Shown here one piece after another: positions 57,967 to 64,000 of a DNA stretch of 64,000 bases. The notes beneath the pieces are model-generated. The model was not told the origin of the DNA. It saw only the letters and a list, made by a program, of their open reading frames with translations, and did not search any database. Position 1 is the first letter of the stretch, and each line of letters opens with the position of its first letter. The stretch is from positions 434,001-498,000 of the forward strand of contig DUBM01000014.1 in NCBI GenBank assembly GCA_012960305.1, in the 5' to 3' direction. The translations under genes and the position numbers were made by a program. Source of the stretch: Gammaproteobacteria bacterium (lineage in GTDB: Bacteria > Pseudomonadota > Gammaproteobacteria > Pseudomonadales > Pseudohongiellaceae).

Positions 57967-59120
57967 TGGTCCTCACCTATGCCTGTATAGTTTCTGTACT
58001 CGTCCCAGAGCGCCTCACGCAATACTGGATCAGGCTCGCTCGTCGCGGCCTCTCTAAGTTGTCTTGCTACTACATCATCATCTCTGCCACCGGGTATATC
58101 TTCCGGTGGTGGAAAATTCTCCGGTGGGGGCGACGACGGAGCCCCACTGCTAATGGTTGGCATTGATTGCGCAACCCCAGCTGGAGCCCCTGCATCTTCC
58201 AATGTCTGCGGTTGATCTGCGGGGCTTCCACCACCGCCTCCACTAGCCCCGCCAATGGCAACACTGCCTGCAGCATTGCTTTCGTTCTGCGCACGTTCCC
58301 GTTCACTCAGTATAAAGCCATCAAATGCTTCATAGCCTTTTCGAAGTCGTTCATCGAGCACCGCTGCTCTCTCAGCAGCTGTCATCGCACCAGTATCTTG
58401 GCTAGTATTTCCAGACCTTGCGCCACTTAATACCCCAGAAGGCAATGTATCAAGGCTGTAATCCCCACTTGGCGCCGGTAAACTGTTGCCAGAAGATCTT
58501 GGTGCCCCACTACCTAAGTCTGCAGATGAACCATCTCGATTGCCATTTTCCACAGACTGCTGATCATCAGGGAAGCGGGATTGAGTTCCTGAATTCCGGC
58601 TTGGGCTGTCGCCTGCATTGTCCTGGTTTGAGTTACCTTGCTGGGAACCTGCTGACTGGGGAGCACCACCGGCCTGTGAGCGAGATTGAGATTCCTGCCC
58701 TGAACTTTGACCAACACTGGGGCTAGAGCTCGAACCTCCGGGCTGACTGCCACTCCCATTCGTGGACGCAGAACTGGCAGGGCTGGAACCTTGTTGTTGG
58801 CGGCCCTGTGCTGCGCCTGGTATTGCAGGCATTGCACTACTGGAGCTCTGACTACCACGGCTCGGAGAACCGCTTGACTGGGAACTTTGTGACGATTGCG
58901 AACTTCTTGAGCCCTGAGACTGGGAACTCGATGAACTCTGCTGAGAACTCGAAGAGCTTGAAGATGAGCTGGATGAAGGGCTCGGAGGCACTGGCGTACC
59001 GCTACTTGACGAGCTTTGAGATGTGGACTGGCAAGCCAGTAAAGCGGCACTCACACTCACAATTAAAAGTAATCGTACAAATGTTTTTGGCGTCTTAAAC
59101 ATAGCGTTATACCGGTCCAA
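57963..59120 (-). CDS. Ser/Gln/Gly-rich low-complexity lipoprotein
   Basis: Lipobox SVSAALLACQ followed by a long Ser/Gln-rich tract; 4-nt overlap with downstream gene. Confidence 0.7.
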   Translation of the reverse strand: MDRYNAMFKTPKTFVRLLLIVSVSAALLACQSTSQSSSSSGTPVPPSPSSSSSSSSSSSQQSSSSSQSQGSRSSQSSQSSQSSGSPSRGSQSSSSAMPAIPGAAQGRQQQGSSPASSASTNGSGSQPGGSSSSPSVGQSSGQESQSRSQAGGAPQSAGSQQGNSNQDNAGDSPSRNSGTQSRFPDDQQSVENGNRDGSSADLGSGAPRSSGNSLPAPSGDYSLDTLPSGVLSGARSGNTSQDTGAMTAAERAAVLDERLRKGYEAFDGFILSERERAQNESNAAGSVAIGGASGGGGGSPADQPQTLEDAGAPAGVAQSMPTISSGAPSSPPPENFPPPEDIPGGRDDDVVARQLREAATSEPDPVLREALWDEYRNYTGIGEDQ

Positions 59121-59444
59121 AAATGCAATTCCTGATAGATTGAAGTGCTGCGTTTAGATGCACTTTTTATGGATTTTAGCGTACTTATCACGTTTTTACC
59201 GCAAGATAGGGACAAGACTACTAGTTGCGACGACTGCGAATATTAGCAATCTAGCAAAATACTTTTGCTGAACTATAAGGGAAGCAATGCGCATTCTCTT
59301 TCTAAATCTATACGAATTAAGTTCGCATTCCCGGCATCTAATTAGTGATAATTTTAAAAGTTGCGCGATGTAGTTCATAGCCCCTTAACCTTGGCTCAAT
59401 AGCAGATTAGACTACGCATCGATCGTACATCTTCGTCCTTACAA

Positions 59445-60797
59445 TTAGTACCAATACCGAAAACGAAACTGCAGGTTATCTGATCTTACTCTTTTTCCAT
59501 CTTTCAACACCGGGCGAAAATGCGAATCCCTCAATACCCGGCGGACCTGCAACAATTGGCTTCGATTCGCATCGGTCTCTTCACTGAGAAGTCTAATATC
59601 ACGAACCACCCCATTTTCGGTAACGTCAAAAGCAAAGTCCGCAGAATCAAAATTTAATTCCGCACCGTCATTCAAGGCGGCATTTCTCGCAACTAGTTCA
59701 CCTATCTCACTGGCAAAAGTAGGTAGTGACTTTACCTGGCCGAAAAGTTGTTGAATTAATTCTGCGCCATTTTCCTGCTGTGACAGTAAATCCCAAGCTT
59801 CCTGATAATTCGTGGCCGCAGCTTGGCGATAGCGAAACATTAGGTGCCAGTCCCCTAAGTTAGTAACCGCTTCGGCAAATTCATAGGTACTGTCCGGAGC
59901 TGTTGAATAATATGTCGCTATTTCTGTGAGCGCGTCTTTACCAGCGTTAAAGCCGCGAGGACGTGAGCCCCCCCGCTGATTCAGAGATAAGCGTAGCCTT
60001 TCCAAATCTTCTACATACCGAGACTGGCTTGCTTCGACAGCGAGGTCTGGATTTAAGGAAACCAAATAGGCGGAGTTTGCGATGCTAAGTAAAAAATCCA
60101 CGAATCGTTCATCATTCTTACCAAAGTGTTTAATAACCATGCGAGCCCCGGTGAGAAAGAGCATTTGCGCAGCGGCTAGCCTGACACCAAGAGCATTGCC
60201 GTAGCCAATATGAAAGGCTTGAATATTCCAATGGCCTAATCTATCCAACTCCGAAATCATTCTCGGATCATCTAAGCCATAGGCTTTCTGATGAACATAA
60301 AACAGATAGTTATAAAATAAATCTGTTTTCCCCCAGTCCCCCACTGCCATGTGGCTTTCAATTAGACCCTCGATTAGCGGAATTTGTTCGGCTGTATGCA
60401 GCCCAGAATTAATTCGATTCACATGGATCGCACGATCGAACGAATTGATGGCTTCGAGGTGCTGGCCCTGTTGCTGTTGTAAATTTGCCAGCGAAGCTAA
60501 TAGCTCAACTAATCCGACATCCCAAACACCATTACCAGATTCGAGTTCAGTAACTGAATTGCTGTAAAGGTCAATCGATGCCATCCTGGCCCCGAACTCT
60601 GAATCGTCCTCTGGATTGCTGGGCTGGAAAGGCAGAGCCAACTGAGGTTCAGCATCGGGCTGCAGCAGTAATGGTGTTTCAACATACAACACTGCTGGCC
60701 GCGTCTGAGTTGCAACCTCGCTCTCAACCGCTGTAGTGTCAGAGGGGTCACTTTGCTGCGCCCATGCCCCACCATTGGCTAATAGCATGGCGGCCAC
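59445..60797 (-). CDS. TPR-containing protein with TonB C-terminal-like domain
   Basis: C-term DFAFDVTENGVVRDIRLLSEETDANRSQLLQVRRVLRDSHFRPVLKDGKRVRSDNLQFRFRYWY; LQQQQGQHLEAINSFDRAIHVNRI. Confidence 0.7.
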   Translation of the reverse strand: MAAMLLANGGAWAQQSDPSDTTAVESEVATQTRPAVLYVETPLLLQPDAEPQLALPFQPSNPEDDSEFGARMASIDLYSNSVTELESGNGVWDVGLVELLASLANLQQQQGQHLEAINSFDRAIHVNRINSGLHTAEQIPLIEGLIESHMAVGDWGKTDLFYNYLFYVHQKAYGLDDPRMISELDRLGHWNIQAFHIGYGNALGVRLAAAQMLFLTGARMVIKHFGKNDERFVDFLLSIANSAYLVSLNPDLAVEASQSRYVEDLERLRLSLNQRGGSRPRGFNAGKDALTEIATYYSTAPDSTYEFAEAVTNLGDWHLMFRYRQAAATNYQEAWDLLSQQENGAELIQQLFGQVKSLPTFASEIGELVARNAALNDGAELNFDSADFAFDVTENGVVRDIRLLSEETDANRSQLLQVRRVLRDSHFRPVLKDGKRVRSDNLQFRFRYWY

Positions 60798-61171
60798 TAT
60801 CCCGAAGGATCTAATATTTGAGGGCCTAGTATTTATAGTGCAGTTACCCGTTAGTTAGTATGCGATTCAAACATTGACCTAGGACCAGCCTCACATTTGA
60901 TGAAGTTTTCCTTATTCACTTTGTTTTGTCTGCGTTGACCGGCCTTTCTTGCTCTGCCTGCTTTACTTTGCTCAATCAAAGAACGAGATGCCCGTAAAAT
61001 CGAGCGCTCAGTTATATCACCTGCCAATTTGGTGTGTAAACAATCCTGCCCCAATTATAACCGAAAGGTAATTTCTTACACGCTCTTCGAAGCTGTGTCA
61101 TGCGCTTAAAATCCCAATAGCAAGTAATCGGAGCTAAACCGCAGAAGTCTATTCGAAAGATTGCGCTGGTA

Positions 61172-63193
61172 TTATTCGGCGGAAAATTTTTCTAACAATA
61201 AATTTCCCAACGAATCGATACTGACAGACCATGAAGGAGCAATATAAGTAGTGGCGGAATACTCACTAATTATTGCTGGCCCGACTATCTTCCGACCCTT
61301 CTCTAAGTCGCTCCTACTCAATATTAATACTTCCTCTGCACAACCATAGATCTTGCCTGTCTCTGAATTATTACAACTGTTTCCAGCCTGATGTGGCGGC
61401 AGCTTGACCTCAATGCTCTTAGCTTGCGCATGAACCCGAATATTCACCAGCTCCGTATCAAGATTTAATGCGTAACCGTACCGTTTTTCATGCAGAGCAT
61501 GGAATGCAGCTATAGCACTCCCGATAGTTTTCCATTCCACATTAAGGGTATACGTCTGACCTATGTAACGCAGATCAGCTGATAAGTGGAGTGACAGATT
61601 ACTAACGGATATTCCCTCCACTGATAGTTGTTCCCTAGCCAACTTTGCCAACTGTGCAAATTCCTCTTCTATGCTAGCAATATTTCCTTTGGCCCATCCC
61701 GTACCCATAAGCTTTGTACTTATTGTTTTAGAAAACTGCCGACCTTTTTTTGCTACAACCATGCCCAGCGCAGATAGCACTCCTCCATGAATGGGCACGA
61801 TAGCTCGATTCATTTGCATTGCTTCGGCTAGATCACAAACATGAAGACCACCTGCTCCACCAAAACTAATAAGTTCGAATTCATTAGGATCGTAACCACG
61901 GTTTACCGAAATCAATCGCAAAACCCCGGCCATATGCTCATTTACAATTTGCACAATTCCTAAAGCGGTCTCTTCAACAGAGAGATCAATTTTCTCGGCA
62001 AGTTTTAATATTGCATTTCTCGCATGACTTAAACTTAACTGAAGACCTCCTGCGAAAACGGCTCCAGGCAAGAGCCTGCCCAGCACCAAATTTGCATCAG
62101 TGACAGTAGCTTCGTCTCCGCCATGGTTATAACAAGCTGGACCTGGCTCAGCACCTGCGGACTTGGGACCAACTTGCAACATACCGCCATCATCAACATA
62201 GGCAATTGATCCGCCGCCAGCGCCGATTGTATGCATGTCAACCATAGGAACTGCGATGGGATAGCTGGCAATTCTTCCTTCGTTAGTCGTACTTATCTCG
62301 CCATCTAAAAGTGACACGTCAGTAGAGGTGCCTCCCATATCAAAACTTAGTAATTTTGTCCGCCCAGTTTGAACTCCTAAATAATGCACCGCGGTAAGAC
62401 CACCGGCGGGGCCAGACAGCAACAAATTGACCGCCCGTTCAGCTGCTGTACTCGCAGAAATTGTTTCCCCTGAAGATTGCATAATTTGTAGCGAGCAATT
62501 AGAAATCTGACTCTGCAATCGTGAAAGATAACCGCTAATAACAGGCCCAAGCGACGCATTTAGCCAGGTCGCGATTCCTCTTTCATATTCCTTATACTCC
62601 GGTAAAACCGCTGAAGATCGGCTCACGAAGAGAGTCGGATCGGCGGTTTTAATGGCGTGGTAAATTCTCTTTTCGAAGCTGTCATCGAGGAATGAGAACA
62701 ATAAATTAATAGCGACAGCTGCTGGCTTCAGCTGCTGAATCTGCTTTACTAGAGTATCTAGCTCAGTAGCATCAAAGGAATTTAAAACCGAACCGTCAGC
62801 GGCAAGCCTGCCATCGATCTCAAGACAGAGAGTAGGATCAACCGGCGGCGGAGCGGGTTCAAATTCCAGTTGATACAAACTTGGCCGGGTTTGTCGCGCC
62901 AACTGAAGTAAGTCAGCAAATCCTTTATTGGTAACGAAGATAGTCTTGGCGACCTTGCCCTCGAGCACCGCATTAGTCGCAACTGTGGAGCCATGGATAA
63001 TACTTAAGTCTCCTGCAGCCACTTCTTGCTCTAATTGCAAGTCTCGAATCCCATCGAGTATGGCTTGCTCAGGCGCCGAGGGTGTTGAAAGCGACTTATG
63101 GATTCGAAGCGATATTGACGTACCAATTTCGATTAAAACGAAATCAGTAAAAGTGCCACCTGCATCAATGCCTAAAATTTTTATCGAGGACAA
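61172..63193 (-). CDS. Hydantoinase/oxoprolinase A-subunit family protein (probable TTG start at 63193)
   Basis: KILGIDAGGTFTDFVLIE; IIHGSTVATNAVLEGK; LSFDMGGTSTDVSLLDG; MHTIGAGGGSIAYVDDGGMLQVGPKSAGAEPGPACY. Confidence 0.93.
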   Translation of the reverse strand: MSSIKILGIDAGGTFTDFVLIEIGTSISLRIHKSLSTPSAPEQAILDGIRDLQLEQEVAAGDLSIIHGSTVATNAVLEGKVAKTIFVTNKGFADLLQLARQTRPSLYQLEFEPAPPPVDPTLCLEIDGRLAADGSVLNSFDATELDTLVKQIQQLKPAAVAINLLFSFLDDSFEKRIYHAIKTADPTLFVSRSSAVLPEYKEYERGIATWLNASLGPVISGYLSRLQSQISNCSLQIMQSSGETISASTAAERAVNLLLSGPAGGLTAVHYLGVQTGRTKLLSFDMGGTSTDVSLLDGEISTTNEGRIASYPIAVPMVDMHTIGAGGGSIAYVDDGGMLQVGPKSAGAEPGPACYNHGGDEATVTDANLVLGRLLPGAVFAGGLQLSLSHARNAILKLAEKIDLSVEETALGIVQIVNEHMAGVLRLISVNRGYDPNEFELISFGGAGGLHVCDLAEAMQMNRAIVPIHGGVLSALGMVVAKKGRQFSKTISTKLMGTGWAKGNIASIEEEFAQLAKLAREQLSVEGISVSNLSLHLSADLRYIGQTYTLNVEWKTIGSAIAAFHALHEKRYGYALNLDTELVNIRVHAQAKSIEVKLPPHQAGNSCNNSETGKIYGCAEEVLILSRSDLEKGRKIVGPAIISEYSATTYIAPSWSVSIDSLGNLLLEKFSAE

Positions 63194-63338
63194 GTTAACT
63201 TCTTCAAGAATAATGAGAAAGAGAATGATTATAAAGTAATTCTGCAGATCGACTAGTAAGCTGAACATTAATCGCGGAGAATCCTTATTAAGCATTGTTT
63301 GAATCAACATCCTTTCTAATTAAAAAGTGGATTAACTG

Positions 63339-64000
63339 TTGCCTGAACTCCCTGAAGTTGAAACTATCCGTCGCGGAATACTCCCTCATATAAAAGGGAA
63401 AAAGGTATCCCGCGTTTTAGTTCGACAAAAACAATTAAGGTGGCCAATACCTTTATCCCTGAGTAAAGAATTACCAACACAACGAATATTGGCGGTTCGA
63501 CGGCGCGGAAAATACCTGTTAATTGAATCTGAAAATGGCAATCTGCTTATTCATCTCGGAATGTCAGGTAGTCTCCGTATCCTAAAAAAACAAATCCCAC
63601 CGGCTAAACATGATCACTTAGATATTTTATTCGACGACAACTCACTGCTGCGTTATACAGATCCTCGTCGATTTGGCTGCATACTTTGGCAACATGACAA
63701 CTTCGAAAGTCACCCGCTGATAAAGTCCATGGGTCCTGAACCGCTCGAAGATGGATTCAATGGCGGCCATCTTTATAAGCAGAGCAGAGGACGAAAAGCT
63801 CCGATAAAAACATTTATTATGGATGGAAAGATAGTTGTCGGTGTGGGAAACATTTATGCCAATGAATCACTGTTCATGGCAGGTATTAGTCCGAAGCGTG
63901 CAGCGGGGAAAATTTCTTTATTGAGTTACGAAGAATTGGCTTGTTGCATTAAGAAAATTTTAGCGACTGCGATTGGGGTTGGAGGAACAACTCTAAAAGA
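63339..64000 (+). CDS. mutM: Formamidopyrimidine-DNA glycosylase, 3' end outside window, TTG start
   Basis: (L)PELPEVETIRRGILPHIKGKKV...IHLGMSGSLRI...YTDPRRFGCILW...VVGVGNIYANESLFMAGI; open to window end, hence absent from ORF track. Confidence 0.95.
   Translation, partial: MPELPEVETIRRGILPHIKGKKVSRVLVRQKQLRWPIPLSLSKELPTQRILAVRRRGKYLLIESENGNLLIHLGMSGSLRILKKQIPPAKHDHLDILFDDNSLLRYTDPRRFGCILWQHDNFESHPLIKSMGPEPLEDGFNGGHLYKQSRGRKAPIKTFIMDGKIVVGVGNIYANESLFMAGISPKRAAGKISLLSYEELACCIKKILATAIGVGGTTLK

Noticed and set aside
58514-59050. 178-aa minus-strand ORF in another frame inside the Ser-rich lipoprotein
   Set aside because: Shadow ORF produced by low-complexity Ser/Gln codons; the 57963-59120 frame has a lipoprotein signal and operon overlap.
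48359-59120. Zorya defence system, Bat aerotolerance operon, or T6SS
   Set aside because: No ZorC/ZorD-type helicase and the ExbB-like protein lacks a long ZorA-type tail; no MoxR ATPase or DUF58 for Bat; no T6SS core genes.
60851-61054. 67-aa minus-strand ORF downstream of hyuA
   Set aside because: Basic, no recognisable family and no clear start context; cannot be supported as a gene.
1-64000. CRISPR arrays, transposons or prophage
   Set aside because: No regularly spaced direct repeats, transposase/integrase ORFs or phage structural genes recognised.

Overview
The window is a gammaproteobacterial chromosome segment, mostly housekeeping genes. It holds argA (5'-truncated), folA-thyA-lgt, ptsP-rppH, polB, slyD, lepB, gcvT-gcvH-gcvP, pepQ, and a Pseudomonas-like LPS-core region (waaA, FAD oxidoreductase, aldo/keto reductase, hldE, lpxL-like, carbamoyltransferase, tandem kinase, waaP, waaG, waaC, waaF). 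At the right edge are an orphan hyuA-type gene and mutM (TTG start, runs off the window, missed by the ORF track). Main points for follow-up: (1) A strong selenoprotein candidate at 18510-19097. It is an exported redoxin whose active-site motif reads D-W-[UGA]-P-F-C-K, with a bacterial-SECIS-like hairpin directly downstream. (2) An orphan structured RNA candidate at about 17076-17306, with its own sigma70-type promoter, several perfect stems, a 13-nt perfect complement to the 16S 3' end, and a 16-bp palindromic terminator. (3) A tightly coupled operon at about 48.3-59.1 kb (possibly 47-60.8 kb) encoding two membrane-anchored VWA proteins, a MotA/TolQ/ExbB-like protein, an Hsp70-like ATPase, a PEGA+formylglycine-generating-enzyme-fold protein, a TPR-like protein and lipoproteins. 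It looks like an uncharacterised envelope-associated machine. (4) Several otherwise collinear genes broken by in-frame nonsense codons (PaiB-like, imelysin, TraB/GumN, MAPEG, GNAT), suggesting active gene decay. All calls come from reading the sequence and recognising families; no searches were run.
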